Assembly: GCA_910586895.1 (NCBI GenBank)
Contig: CAJUIW010000014.1
Span: forward strand, 1 to 52,388
DNA from: an uncultured Muribaculaceae bacterium
GTDB lineage: Bacteria; Bacteroidota; Bacteroidia; Bacteroidales; Muribaculaceae
DNA: 52,388 nt
Reading direction: 5' to 3'
Of the stretch, positions 1 to 6,986 are shown one piece after another; the stretch's first letter is position 1, and every line of letters starts with the position of its first letter. The notes under the pieces were generated by a model. The model was not told the DNA's origin. It saw only the letters and a program-made list of their open reading frames with translations, and did not search any database. The position numbers were made by a program, and so were the translations under genes.

Positions 1-300
1 AGAACCTGAAAGGTTCATTCACGCCTTAGCCGTGGGCCGAGCCTGTCAGGGCGAGTCCCACGGTATCGGATGCACACACAGAATTATCTGAAAGATAACT
101 TTCAACCGGACGAAGACGGATTATGGGATATAAAGTTTTCTTTCAGAAAACATCTCCTATCCACCGGTTCCGCGGGGCTCGCTACGCTCGGCCCGCGGCT
201 ATATCACGAATGAACCTTTCAGGTTCACTATCAAGGTGGTATCCAATACATGCAAGGCATAGCCTTACAAGGTGAATGAACCTTTCAGGTTCACTATCCA
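1..300. repeat. Cluster of short palindromes sharing a CTTTCAG core
   Basis: There is no gene before position 473. This stretch holds five short perfect palindromes built on the same centre, CTTTCAG or its complement CTGAAAG, with different arms: 2-16, 84-98, 135-151, 212-226 and 278-292. Those at 212-226 and 278-292 are identical (GAACCTTTCAGGTTC) and sit 66 bp apart inside a degenerate direct repeat; the palindrome at 2-16 is the same sequence read on the other strand. Two GC-rich hairpins lie between them, with 7-bp stems CCGTGGG/CCCACGG (30-63) and CCGCGGG/CCCGCGG (170-198). They would fold as RNA hairpins or serve as protein-binding palindromes; no function can be assigned. Confidence 0.7.
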
Positions 301-350
301 GATGCATCTAATACATGCCAAAGGCATGGCCCTACGGATTGCCTATACCG

Positions 351-408
351 GGGATGTTTCCCATGTTACCGCGTTACCGCCTCGGGAAACAGGGAAACAT
401 GGTAACGG
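351..408. repeat. Degenerate relative of the GTTTCCC/GTTACC repeat element
   Basis: This stretch combines GTTTCCC, GTTACC, GGGAAAC and GGTAAC modules. It shares the block GGGAAACATGGTAAC with the two 56-bp elements at 2836-2891 and 5776-5831, but its ends differ. It lies between the palindrome cluster and the promoter of the first gene. It is probably a diverged member of a genome-wide intergenic repeat family. Confidence 0.55.
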
Positions 409-444
409 CTGAGGGGGGAGGGAAGAAGTTTTGCATAAATGTAT

Positions 445-452
445 TATATTTG
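445..452 (+). promoter_or_regulatory. Bacteroidetes-type -7 box (TATATTTG) of the first gene
   Basis: TATATTTG matches the TAnnTTTG -7 consensus and lies 20 nt before the ATG at 473. No TTTG is found at the expected distance upstream. The call rests on the -7 box alone. Confidence 0.45.
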
Positions 453-472
453 CAAAAAAATATCCTGATACC

Positions 473-1579
473 ATGACCAAATCACAATCATCCGCTGTAC
501 AACAAGGGGCGAAAACGCCCTATCGACTCGCATCGCTGGACATTCTCCGCGGTTTTGACTTGTTTATGCTCGTGTTTCTGCAGCCTATAATATGGTCGCT
601 GGGGTCGCTTCCGCATCCCGGCTGGCTCGACCCGATTATCTATCAGCTTGACCATGAAGTGTGGGAGGGTTTCCGATGCTGGGATCTGGTGATGCCGCTA
701 TTCCTGTTCATGACCGGGGCGTCGATGCCGTTCTCGCTGTCGAAATATGACGGACGTAAGCCCGACGCGCAGGTCTACCGCAAGATAACGCGCCGCTTCC
801 TGCTGCTGTTTCTGCTCGGTATGGTGGTGCAGGGCAATCTGCTCGGGTTCAACTTCAAGTACATATATCTCTACACCAATACTCTCCAGTCAATAGCCAC
901 GGGCTATCTAGTGAGCGCTCTCCTGCTGCTGCACTGCCGCGTGCGCACGCAGATAATATGGACGGCGGCGCTGCTGGTGATATACACTGTGCCTATGATG
1001 CTGTGGGGCGACTACTCCCGTGAGGGGAGCTTCGCCTTCAAGGTGGATGAGCTGATACTCGGACGCTTCCGCGGCGACCTGTCGTACACCTGGATATGGA
1101 GCAGCCTGACGTTCAGCGTCACGGTGATGCTCGGCACGTTTGCCGGACGGATGATACGCCGCGGACGCGACCGGCAGATGCTCACCGTGCGCCGTCTGCT
1201 GGTGACGGGGCTGGTGCTGGTGGTGTGCGGCTGGCTGTGGAGCTTCAATCAGCCCGTTATAAAGCGTATATGGACCGGAAGCATGACGCTGCTTTCCGGA
1301 GGCTACTGCTTCCTGCTTATGGGTGCGTTCTACTACTGGATAGATGTGCGCGGCCATCACCGCGGGCTTGACTGGCTGAAGATTTACGGCATGAATTCAA
1401 TAGCGGCCTATATCATGGGCGAGGCTATCAACTTCCGCAGCATAGCGCGCTCGCTCAGCTACGGGCTGGAGCAGTACATGGGCGACTATTACAGTGTGTG
1501 GCTCACGTTTGCCAATTTCATGATAGTGTTCCTGATACTTCTGTTCATGTACCGCCGCAAGATATATCTGAAGATATAA
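473..1579 (+). CDS. DUF5009/NagX-like integral membrane acyltransferase family protein
   Basis: A 368-residue polytopic membrane protein with about ten hydrophobic segments. Near the N-terminus is the SLDILRGFD signature (about residues 20-28) found in the DUF5009/heparan-alpha-glucosaminide N-acetyltransferase-like family, followed by a conserved WDLVMPLFLFMTGASMP stretch. Family members are thought to move acyl groups across the inner membrane onto sugars; the substrate here is unknown. A TTG at 431 would add 14 residues, but it lies upstream of the likely promoter -7 box (445-452), so the ATG at 473 is preferred. The HipA-like gene follows after 35 bp and may be co-transcribed. Family placement is fairly sure; the exact reaction is not. 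Confidence 0.8.
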   Translation: MTKSQSSAVQQGAKTPYRLASLDILRGFDLFMLVFLQPIIWSLGSLPHPGWLDPIIYQLDHEVWEGFRCWDLVMPLFLFMTGASMPFSLSKYDGRKPDAQVYRKITRRFLLLFLLGMVVQGNLLGFNFKYIYLYTNTLQSIATGYLVSALLLLHCRVRTQIIWTAALLVIYTVPMMLWGDYSREGSFAFKVDELILGRFRGDLSYTWIWSSLTFSVTVMLGTFAGRMIRRGRDRQMLTVRRLLVTGLVLVVCGWLWSFNQPVIKRIWTGSMTLLSGGYCFLLMGAFYYWIDVRGHHRGLDWLKIYGMNSIAAYIMGEAINFRSIARSLSYGLEQYMGDYYSVWLTFANFMIVFLILLFMYRRKIYLKI

Positions 1580-1614
1580 ATCCATCGGCATGGTGAAGGT
1601 GTTAGATATCTGTT

Positions 1615-2406
1615 ATGGAACTTAGAAGTCAGATATTGTCGCGCTACGTCCTGCCTCTGCGTGAGGGGGGCTCGCATCCGGCGCTTGCCGAGGCCGACGA
1701 CGGATTCAGGTATGTGGTGAAGATGCGCGGTGCCGGACATGGCGCCAAGGCGCTTGTGGCTGAGCTGATAGGTGGGATGGTGGCCAAGGCGTTGAAGTTC
1801 AAGGTGCCCGAGCTGGTGCTGCTTCAGCTGTCGCCCCTGTTCGGTATCACGGAGCCGGATGTGGAGATACAGGAGCTGCTTCGTGGCTCGGAGGGGCTGA
1901 ACTTAGGGCTGCATTTTCTTGACCATGCCATGACGTTTGACCCGGCGGTCAACAAGGTTGATGCGCTTACGGCATCGAAAATAGTGTGGCTCGATGCATT
2001 TCTGACCAATGTCGACCGCACGCGGTTGAATCCTAACATGATGATTTGGAAAGGGGAGCTGTGGCTCATTGACCATGGTGCATCGCTCTATTTCCATCAT
2101 TCGTGGCGCAATGTTGAGGCGGCGCATCTCGATCCGTTTCCATACGTGCGCAATCATATTTTCCTGCCCTATGCTTCCGAGCTCGAAGCAGCTGACAAGC
2201 TGATGCGCCAGGCCATAACGCCGCGCACGCTTGAGGCTATAGTGCGTCTGATTCCTGCCTGTTGGCTTGACGAGCCGGAGAGCGGGCTGACGGCCGAGGA
2301 GAGGCGCGAGGTGTACCGGCGGTTTCTTACAGGGCGGTTGGCTAACTCGCATCTGTTTGTGGAGCAGGCTATAAAGGAACGAAACAATCTACTGGGGAAT
2401 GGATGA
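1615..2406 (+). CDS. HipA-like kinase domain protein (HipA_2 type)
   Basis: A 263-residue soluble protein resembling the compact HipA-like kinase family (HipA_2) usually encoded beside DUF3037. Visible kinase-like landmarks are Lys36 in VVKMRGAGHG, TNVDRTRLNPN (Asp134) as the catalytic-loop equivalent, and LIDHG (Asp153) as the DFG-like metal site. The N-terminal HipB-binding part of true HipA is absent, and no HipB-type antitoxin lies next to it. Its last 8 bases overlap the next gene, so the pair is translationally coupled and probably acts together. The biological role of this pair is not established. Toxin activity by analogy with HipA would be inference. Confidence 0.78.
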   Translation: MELRSQILSRYVLPLREGGSHPALAEADDGFRYVVKMRGAGHGAKALVAELIGGMVAKALKFKVPELVLLQLSPLFGITEPDVEIQELLRGSEGLNLGLHFLDHAMTFDPAVNKVDALTASKIVWLDAFLTNVDRTRLNPNMMIWKGELWLIDHGASLYFHHSWRNVEAAHLDPFPYVRNHIFLPYASELEAADKLMRQAITPRTLEAIVRLIPACWLDEPESGLTAEERREVYRRFLTGRLANSHLFVEQAIKERNNLLGNG

Positions 2407-2824
2407 TATAAAGGATGTGGCTCAACTGTCGGACGGACTGCTCTACGAGTATGCCGTGATACGCTATGTGCCCTCGGTTGAGCGGGAGGAGTTTATCAAC
2501 GTGGGGTTGCTGATGGTGTCGAAGCGCAACCGTTGGCTGCGAGGCCGTGTGCATGTCGACGAGCAGCGTCTGCGTGCATTCTCGGTTGCTGCCGATGTTG
2601 AGGCCCTGCGCCGTCAGCTCAAGCTGTTTGAATGCCGCGATGTGCCGTTCAGGGATATTCCGGTCGAGGAGGCCTACCGATGGCTTGCGGCGGTAAAAAG
2701 CGCTGTGATACAGACTTCAGCGTCGCACCCCGGAGTGCTGTGCCATAATGCCGCCGCCGGCGACGAACGGCGCCGACTGCTCGACGCGGAGTTTGACCGC
2801 CTGTTCCATCTGCTGGTCAAATGA
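2399..2824 (+). CDS. DUF3037 family protein
   Basis: A 141-residue soluble protein matching the DUF3037 family, recognised from the N-terminal pattern YEYAVIRYVPSVEREEFINVG, which is typical of the family, and from its position directly after a HipA_2-type kinase. It overlaps that gene by 8 bp (start 2399, upstream stop ending 2406). No catalytic motif is visible. It is probably a partner or regulator of the upstream kinase-like protein. This is inferred from the conserved pairing, not from any known activity. Confidence 0.75.
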   Translation: MDDIKDVAQLSDGLLYEYAVIRYVPSVEREEFINVGLLMVSKRNRWLRGRVHVDEQRLRAFSVAADVEALRRQLKLFECRDVPFRDIPVEEAYRWLAAVKSAVIQTSASHPGVLCHNAAAGDERRRLLDAEFDRLFHLLVK

Positions 2825-2835
2825 CCATGTTACCG

Positions 2836-2891
2836 GATGTTACCCATTCTGCCGTCCGGGAAACGGGAAACATGGTAACACGGGTAACATC
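2836..2891. repeat. 56-bp element with GATGTTACCC terminal inverted repeats, copy A
   Basis: The element begins GATGTTACCC and ends GGGTAACATC, exact inverted repeats (11 bp counting one flanking G/C). It carries GGGAAACGGGAAACATGG inside. A second copy at 5776-5831 differs at only two positions. Copy A sits in the 121-bp gap between DUF3037 and the 3' end of the first AAA ATPase; copy B sits just upstream of the second ATPase. It is small enough to be a REP/MITE-like element, and there is no transposase in the window. Confidence 0.85.
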
Positions 2892-2945
2892 CTATTTTAC
2901 TTGCGTGGCTGAAAACAACCCGTCAATACTTACCATAGATTATAA

Positions 2946-4157
2946 CTAAAATGAGTCAGTAAGCAAAAAAGTACGCAATGGCATTTGGGTAATTCCGTCA
3001 TAGTCCTTCGGTTTGGTTATGGGATCCATTGACACGACGTACTTGGGATAGTTGTCTGGGATCTGTATCAAATTGCCGAACTCACGTTTTACTGTAGAAT
3101 CCTCATTGAGCAAATAAGCAACCTGAATGTAGATTGGTTTGCCTCCCTTTTCGGCAACAAAGTCTATTTCGCCATTAGGCAGTGTGCCGACTGCAACTTT
3201 ATATCCAAGATTCTTCAGGTGAAGATATACGGCATTTTCCATCACCTTCTCTATGTCCTTTGCACGGTTGCTACCTACAAGCAGATTCCTTAATCCAAGG
3301 TCTTCAAAGTAGTATTTATCGTTAGTCTCCAACAGCCGCTTACCGTGGATGTCATACCGCTTAACTTTGTCTATGATATAAGCGTTTGAGGCCGCTTTCA
3401 GATAATTGACGGCTGTCAGCGGAGTCAACTCCACTCTCTGGGCTTTAAGATATTTCGACAGGGATGTTGCCGATACAAGCTGTCCGGTGTTGTCGCTGAC
3501 ATACGACATCAGATTCTCAAACAATGTGACATTGCGAAGTCCTTCTCTTTGCACCACATCTTTAAGAACTATGGTGTTGTAAATGTTCTGCACATATTCC
3601 CAAACCATATCTTCATTCTCAATACCGAGCCTGTAAAGATGGGGGAGTCCTCCAAATGAGAGATACTTCCCAAGGCTTTCAGCCGAGTCTTCAAGATTAT
3701 GGAAACGAAGAAATTCACGATACGACAAACTTTGGATATGGATGTCGATATATCTTCCGCCAAGGTAGGTTGACAACTCCGACGAAAGCATTTTGGCGTT
3801 GCTCCCTGTAACGATTATCTGGCATTCATCATCAGCGTTCAGGCTTCTCAATGTATTTTCGAAACCTTCAATGTCCTGAACTTCATCTATGAGGAGATAA
3901 TTATCCTCATCTTCGGGAAACTTTCCCTCTATATAAGCTGACAGATCTGAATCAGTTTTTATCGAATCATATTTCTTCTTCTCCTTATTAATATATATGA
4001 TGTTTGCGTCGGGATTATTCTGACGGATAATTTCAGCAAGTTCCCGAAGCACATAACTTTTACCCACTCGACGCTGACCGGTGAGCGCTATCATCATACC
4101 CTTGTTCAAGAACCTCAGAATATGGTCAATGTATATTTGTCGCGAAATGATTTTCAT
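2946..4157 (-). CDS. AAA_14/DUF4143 family P-loop ATPase
   Basis: A 403-residue ATPase of the widespread AAA_14-DUF4143 type. Walker A is GQRRVGKS (27-34), Walker B LLIDEVQD (88-95) and a sensor-like Asn follows TGS (118-120). A C-terminal DUF4143 region ends in a PD-(D/E)XK-like fold: MENAVY (Glu309), GEID (Glu330/Asp332) and IQVAY, where Gln replaces the usual Lys, as in many relatives. An ORF upstream of the ATG at 4157 would run through the direct repeats and promoter. The ATG at 4157 aligns with the usual short N-terminus and sits only 4 nt after the -7 box. Function is unknown; such genes are common accessory genes in gut Bacteroidales. Codon use is more AT-rich than its housekeeping neighbours. 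Confidence 0.85.
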   Translation of the reverse strand: MKIISRQIYIDHILRFLNKGMMIALTGQRRVGKSYVLRELAEIIRQNNPDANIIYINKEKKKYDSIKTDSDLSAYIEGKFPEDEDNYLLIDEVQDIEGFENTLRSLNADDECQIIVTGSNAKMLSSELSTYLGGRYIDIHIQSLSYREFLRFHNLEDSAESLGKYLSFGGLPHLYRLGIENEDMVWEYVQNIYNTIVLKDVVQREGLRNVTLFENLMSYVSDNTGQLVSATSLSKYLKAQRVELTPLTAVNYLKAASNAYIIDKVKRYDIHGKRLLETNDKYYFEDLGLRNLLVGSNRAKDIEKVMENAVYLHLKNLGYKVAVGTLPNGEIDFVAEKGGKPIYIQVAYLLNEDSTVKREFGNLIQIPDNYPKYVVSMDPITKPKDYDGITQMPLRTFLLTDSF

Positions 4158-4161
4158 ATAG

Positions 4162-4193
4162 CAAATGTATAGAATTTTATTAATCGTACCAAA
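4162..4193 (-). promoter_or_regulatory. Promoter of the AAA_14 ATPase gene (TTTG-N20-TACATTTG)
   Basis: On the minus strand TTTG (4193-4190) is separated by exactly 20 nt from TACATTTG (4169-4162), a full match to the Bacteroidetes -33/-7 pattern. The start codon (4157-4155) begins only 4 nt beyond the -7 box, so the transcript would have almost no leader. The -33 box lies inside one of two 26-bp direct repeats. Confidence 0.7.
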
Positions 4194-4240
4194 TAAAATT
4201 CCATATTGAACGATTTTTATTAATCGTACCAAATAAAATT
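4175..4240. repeat. Two 26-bp perfect direct repeats over the ATPase promoter
   Basis: The same 26-bp sequence (starting TTTTATTAATCGTACC) occurs at 4175-4200 and 4215-4240, a 40-bp period. The proximal copy contains the -33 box of the ATPase promoter. Candidate operator pair, or a duplicated promoter segment. Confidence 0.85.
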
Positions 4241-4255
4241 ATGCTGTTGATAGCG

Positions 4256-4279
4256 ACGGGGAAACATGGTAACACGGGA
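4256..4279. repeat. Partial copy of the 56-bp repeat element
   Basis: This stretch matches the internal and right part of the elements at 2836 and 5776 (GGGAAACATGGTAACACGGG) with one extra G on the left. It lies between the two ATPase genes. The terminal inverted repeats are missing. Confidence 0.7.
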
Positions 4280-4312
4280 AGCAAATCCTCACACTGCAGC
4301 TTGTGTGGAGTG

Positions 4313-5704
4313 TCAGTCACCGTGCATAGCCTGAATCACATCTTGCGGGTACAATATATTTATAGACACAGGAAAGTCTTTCGGTTTGTTTTTAAGGAAA
4401 AGCACTGTTACAATTTCCTTGTTCTGTGCAAATGGTAGCTTGTTGACTTTATTCAGCAGCTTGCGGTGTAGTTCCGATGCTATTTCGGGATTTGTCCACT
4501 TGCATTCACCCACCAACAGAGCTCTGCCATCAGTAGATTCCGCCAGGACATCAAACTCCATTTCTTTGAACGAGCCTTTCTCCTCACACGGAACTGTACC
4601 CCACCATCTGCCGGCTTCGTCCCATTGGTATCCGAACATCATATTTCCGCTGACAGCTTCACGGCACAGATGTTCCCAGTGGCGTGACACGTAGCCTGAA
4701 AAATCCCGTTCTATCTTCTGCATCACAATGCTCCTGCGGCCTCGTGCAAGGCTTGACATGTTAGGCATGATGAATGAGTAGTAAAAATCCATCATAGGGT
4801 CGTTTATTCTATATATGCCCTTTTTCGATTTTTTGGGACTTTCGCCAAAGGGGATTTCTCTACGGATATAGGTCATCTGAATCAGTCGGTCAAGTGGGGC
4901 CGATAGAGATGTGGCCTCACGACCCATTCGGGCTGCTATTTCAGAAAGACGGTTTGCTCCTCCTGCTATCACAGCCATCAGTGATTCAGACTGCACAGTT
5001 ACTTTCATATCATCAAGAAACAATTTCTTCGGCTCGTCATACAATACTGTTGTCGGGCCAAGCAGCATCCCACGGATAGCCTCTGTCAAAGAGCTATATT
5101 CCTCACGGAGTTCCCAATATCGAGGTACGCCGCCCCAGATACTGTATTCCTCTATTGTAGTATCAGCATCAAGATGTAGTCCCTCCTGTAAATATGGCAA
5201 TGGGATAGGCCGCACATCAAGGATTGCATCGGCACGACCATAAAGAGGTTCGCTTTGGCTTAGAATCATTTCCTGCATCATCCGCTGGGAACTGCCACAA
5301 ATTATAAGATTGTATTTCAGAATCTTAGCGTCTATGAGCCGTTGGATTATAGACGGCAGCTCCGGAGAATGCTTTACCATGTAGGGAAATTCATCGAGAC
5401 ACAATGTGAACTGATGTTCCGAAAGTCGGTTGATTATGAGAAACAGTTCCTCCCAGCCCGTGAATTTTGCCATACCAATCTCCGGAAATTTCTGTGACAG
5501 TAGATCCTGAAGCATTTCCAGCTGGACATTGTCAACCAAATCTCCTGCCATATAATAAATATCATCGGCAGAAAGAACATGTTTGATGAGTGTGGATTTC
5601 CCAAGACGCCGGCGTCCATATACAACAACAAGTTTTGCCGGTGTAGTATGATTCAGAACTCTTTTAAGCTCAGCTATCTCATCTTTGCGGTCAAGAAACT
5701 TCAT
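4313..5704 (-). CDS. AAA ATPase with C-terminal DUF234 domain
   Basis: A 463-residue P-loop ATPase of the archaeal-ATPase/DUF234 type. Walker A is GRRRLGKST (30-38), Walker B LCLDEFPY (101-108) and a GSSQ sensor-like stretch follows (137-140). A winged-helix-like segment lies at about 235-285. The C-terminal DUF234 region carries a PD-(D/E)XK-like set: FDVL (Asp385) and GECKW (Glu400, Lys402). The nuclease-like triad looks intact here, unlike in the neighbouring DUF4143 protein. The gene has its own promoter within an inverted repeat, and the next gene starts 155 bp further on with another promoter, so the two are not a simple operon. Function is unknown. Composition is lower in GC than the flanks. 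Confidence 0.85.
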   Translation of the reverse strand: MKFLDRKDEIAELKRVLNHTTPAKLVVVYGRRRLGKSTLIKHVLSADDIYYMAGDLVDNVQLEMLQDLLSQKFPEIGMAKFTGWEELFLIINRLSEHQFTLCLDEFPYMVKHSPELPSIIQRLIDAKILKYNLIICGSSQRMMQEMILSQSEPLYGRADAILDVRPIPLPYLQEGLHLDADTTIEEYSIWGGVPRYWELREEYSSLTEAIRGMLLGPTTVLYDEPKKLFLDDMKVTVQSESLMAVIAGGANRLSEIAARMGREATSLSAPLDRLIQMTYIRREIPFGESPKKSKKGIYRINDPMMDFYYSFIMPNMSSLARGRRSIVMQKIERDFSGYVSRHWEHLCREAVSGNMMFGYQWDEAGRWWGTVPCEEKGSFKEMEFDVLAESTDGRALLVGECKWTNPEIASELHRKLLNKVNKLPFAQNKEIVTVLFLKNKPKDFPVSINILYPQDVIQAMHGD

Positions 5705-5745
5705 AATTATTTTGCAGGAAAATTATTTTCTGCAAAAATAATTAT
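5703..5745. promoter_or_regulatory. AT-rich inverted repeat over the DUF234 ATPase start site
   Basis: The left arm 5703-5717 (ATAATTATTTTGCAG) and right arm 5730-5745 (CTGCAAAAATAATTAT) are near-perfect inverted repeats around a 12-nt centre. The right arm contains the promoter -7 box and the left arm includes the start codon. It is either a dimeric operator or a leader hairpin. Confidence 0.7.
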
Positions 5746-5764
5746 TATTTGTAACAGTATCAAA
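5733..5764 (-). promoter_or_regulatory. Promoter of the DUF234 ATPase gene (TTTG-N20-TATTTTTG)
   Basis: On the minus strand TTTG (5764-5761), 20 nt, then TATTTTTG (5740-5733): a full match to the Bacteroidetes promoter pattern. The predicted start of transcription is around 5726-5728, giving a leader of about 22 nt to the ATG at 5704. Confidence 0.75.
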
Positions 5765-5775
5765 TTTATGAACGG

Positions 5776-5831
5776 GATGTTACCCATTTTGCCGTCTGGG
5801 AAACGGGAAACATGGTAACACGGGTAACATC
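5776..5831. repeat. 56-bp element with GATGTTACCC terminal inverted repeats, copy B
   Basis: Same orientation as copy A at 2836-2891 and differs from it at two positions (C to T at both). It ends exactly with GGGTAACATC. It lies upstream of the DUF234 ATPase promoter and before the tRNA-Ser terminator, so copies A and B bracket the two-ATPase segment. Confidence 0.85.
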
Positions 5832-5868
5832 TGCTATGCGTGTGGCTCCCCGCAATCTTTCCTCCCGG

Positions 5869-5919
5869 GCTAAGAACAAAAAAAGAAACCCGCAGGGGGC
5901 TTCTTTTCTTGTTCTTAGC
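5869..5919 (-). terminator. Long hairpin downstream of tRNA-Ser
   Basis: GCTAAGAACAA at one end and TTGTTCTTAGC at the other form a long stem, with CCCGCAGGGGG-type pairing inside and a T-rich stretch in the descending arm on the minus strand. It starts immediately at the tRNA 3' end. It probably terminates the tRNA transcript and may protect or define its 3' end. Confidence 0.65.
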
Positions 5920-6005
5920 GGAAAGACAGGGATTCGAACCCTGGGTGCCCGTAAGGACACAACGGTTTTCGAGACCGTCCCGATCGACCACTCCGGCATC
6001 TTTCC
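5919..6005 (-). tRNA. tRNA-Ser (anticodon CGA)
   Basis: Read on the minus strand, the gene starts GGAAAGA (6005 downward) and ends TCTTTCC plus discriminator G (5919), giving a 7-bp acceptor stem. The anticodon arm is ACGGT-CTCGAAA-ACCGT, so the anticodon is CGA, reading UCG serine codons. A long variable arm (class II, as expected for serine) and a T arm with GGTTCGAATCC are present. Total length is 87 nt. The CCA end is not encoded. Confidence 0.93.
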
Positions 6006-6128
6006 TTCTTACGGTTTAGCGGTGCAAAGGTATAAAAGTTTTTCTATAAGCCAAAGCTCCTATGCGAGTTTTTTATTAATTTAGCCTCGCAATATTTTGG
6101 ATAAATAACAAGTAAAAAAGGTAATATC

Positions 6129-6986
6129 ATGAAAAGATTCATTTCTCTGTTTCTTATGTCGGTCACGGTGGCCTCATGTCTGTTTGGCGCTGAGCCGGTG
6201 AAGGTAATGTCGATCAACACGCGCTATGATAACGGTGGCGACGGTCGCAACGGCTGGGCGCAGCGGCGCGAGCGCGTGGCTAAGGCTATAGCTTTCTATG
6301 ATGCTGATATCGTAGGAGCACAGGAGGTGCTGGCCAATCAGATGGCCGACCTGAAGGCTCGGCTTCCGCAGTATGGGGCCGTAGGACTCGGACGTGAGGA
6401 TGGCGTGGCCAAGGGTGAGTATGAGCCGGTGTTTTTCAAGAAGGACCGTTATGAACTTGTGGACAGCGGTCATTTCTGGCTCAGTCAGACTCCTGAGGTG
6501 AAGGGTTCGCTCGGATGGGACGGAGCCTGTGTGCGCATGGCATCATGGGCGCGTCTGCGCGACCGCCGTTCGGGCGCCGAGTTGCTTGCCATGAACACGC
6601 ATCTTGACCATGTAGGGCCCGAGGCGCGCAGGCAGGGTGCCATACTGCTGTTGCAGCGTATCGATTCGATTACCGGGGGTGGCAAGATTCCGGTGGTGCT
6701 GACGGGCGATTTCAATTCGAAGCCTGCCGGCGAGCCTATCCGTATCATCACCGACCGTATGCGCAAGGGCCATCTGGACAGTTCGCACGATAAGGCCGAA
6801 TTAAACTATGGTCCGGAGTGGAGCTACCATGATTTCGACCGTGTGCCCTATGCCGAGCGTGGACTGATCGACTATATCTTCGTGACGCCCGGCGCGAGGG
6901 TAAAGAGCTTCGGAGTGCTGGCCGAAAAGGATGGCGAGGCGTTTATCTCCGACCATTGTCCCGTGATAGCTACCGTCATCCTGTGA
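6129..6986 (+). CDS. Endonuclease/exonuclease/phosphatase family lipoprotein
   Basis: A 285-residue exported member of the EEP metal-dependent phosphodiesterase/nuclease fold. The N-terminus is a signal peptide with lipobox VASC (Cys17). Family landmarks are MSIN (27-30), GAQEV with metal ligand Glu66, NTHLDHVG (His158, Asp160), LTGDFNS (Asp194, Asn196), IDYIFV (Asp248) and SDHCPV (Asp275, His276), so the active site is complete. Bacteroidetes proteins of this type are often annotated as secreted endonuclease/phosphatases; the substrate could be nucleic acid, a phosphoester or a lipid headgroup. The 3' end overlaps the convergent sortase gene by 11 bp. The fold is certain, the substrate is not. 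Confidence 0.88.
   Translation: MKRFISLFLMSVTVASCLFGAEPVKVMSINTRYDNGGDGRNGWAQRRERVAKAIAFYDADIVGAQEVLANQMADLKARLPQYGAVGLGREDGVAKGEYEPVFFKKDRYELVDSGHFWLSQTPEVKGSLGWDGACVRMASWARLRDRRSGAELLAMNTHLDHVGPEARRQGAILLLQRIDSITGGGKIPVVLTGDFNSKPAGEPIRIITDRMRKGHLDSSHDKAELNYGPEWSYHDFDRVPYAERGLIDYIFVTPGARVKSFGVLAEKDGEAFISDHCPVIATVIL

Noticed and set aside
1..300. CRISPR array
   Set aside because: The repeats are palindromes of varying arms without constant spacing, and no cas gene is present.
431..475. TTG start at 431 for the first gene
   Set aside because: It is upstream of the likely -7 box at 445-452; ATG at 473 gives the standard N-terminus for the family.
2836..5831. Composite transposon
   Set aside because: No transposase or resolvase gene lies between or within the 56-bp elements; only the repeat symmetry is seen.
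5707..5999. Minus-strand frames across the tRNA-Ser region
   Set aside because: They run through a tRNA gene and its terminator; they are not coding.
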